From a candidate division WS6 bacterium OLB21 (GTDB taxonomy: Bacteria > Patescibacteriota > Dojkabacteria > B142 > OLB20), in the NCBI GenBank assembly GCA_001567305.1, contig JYPD01000010.1:1-54237 (forward strand): DNA of 54,237 nucleotides, read 5' to 3'. Within the stretch, counting starts at the first letter, position 1. Every line of letters begins with the position of its first letter. Made by a program: the position numbers and the translations under genes. Of the stretch, positions 54,214-54,237 are shown piece after piece. Under the pieces are notes generated by a model that did no database searches, was not told the DNA's origin, and was given only the letters and a program-made list of their open reading frames with translations.

Positions 54214-54237
54214 GTGGCACGTATAGCAGGAGTAGAA
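54214..54237 (+). CDS. rpsM: 30S ribosomal protein S13 (3' partial)
   Basis: A GTG at 54214 opens M-A-R-I-A-G-V-E, the typical S13 N terminus, and runs off the window. Its position after rpmJ is the standard alpha-operon order. Only eight codons are visible. Confidence 0.8.

Noticed and set aside
1-54237. Alternative genetic code with TGA read as an amino acid
   Set aside because: TGA ends several genes in precise ATGA overlaps, and no conserved protein contains an in-frame TGA apart from frameshift sites.
1-54237. CRISPR arrays, insertion sequences or prophage
   Set aside because: No regularly spaced repeats, transposase or phage structural genes were seen on either strand.

Overview
The window reads as a chromosomal segment of a small-genome member of the Candidate Phyla Radiation (Patescibacteria). 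The visible reasons are: rpsE overlaps rplO directly, so ribosomal protein L30 (rpmD) is missing; secY is followed at once by map with no adk; trigger factor lacks the PPIase domain; and many genes are short CPR-style zinc-ribbon or membrane proteins. TGA is used as a normal stop (for example in the ATGA overlaps of the suf genes), so the code is standard. Coding density is very high. No gap exceeds 300 bases; the largest (about 195 bases upstream of fusA and of tuf) hold promoters and leader structure. I cannot place the organism below CPR level.

Layout. 1-5965: end of a membrane protein with carboxypeptidase-regulatory-like repeats, a CsoR-like regulator with thioredoxin and thioredoxin reductase, a Nudix hydrolase, and two paralogous membrane proteins. 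6018-10192: a thymidylate and deoxynucleotide block (thyA, dCMP deaminase, DHFR, dcd, Nudix, tmk). 10249-14938: dus, a small acidic protein, a YibE/F-like membrane protein, tig, recF. 14930-21519 (minus strand): an Fe-S assembly cluster sufC-B-D, a PP2C-like gene, a methyltransferase, sufS, sufU and a zinc-ribbon gene. 21595-26385 (minus strand): a ClpB/ClpC-like ATPase with a degenerate first ATPase module, small membrane proteins, a ferredoxin and a WecA-like transferase. 26535-28186: nusA-ylxR. 28189-31922: threonine-to-glycine genes (kbl, short-chain tdh) diverging across a 28-bp perfect palindrome from an M20-like peptidase gene. 32002-36674: tRNA-Glu, a DUF2726 protein and a copper operon (CsoR, an HMA-TauE-cupredoxin protein, CopA). 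36752-38505: a sensor-like membrane protein, an RRM protein with a coupled upstream ORF, and CarD. 38703-54237: fusA, tuf and the S10-spc ribosomal operon through secY, map, infA, rpmJ and the first codons of rpsM.

Sequence quality matters here. About twenty genes, including the essential rplB and rplR, are broken by single-base frameshifts, many at A or T homopolymers. I read these as uncorrected indels and give each gene its full joined extent.

The most interesting signals are: altered guanine-specificity (G4) motifs in both EF-G and EF-Tu; a long imperfect hairpin in the tuf leader; two CsoR paralogues, one of which has lost the copper ligands and drives thioredoxin genes from an apparently leaderless promoter; a likely dead first AAA+ module in the Clp protein; a PP2C-like gene inside the suf cluster; and the palindrome between tdh and the M20 peptidase gene.
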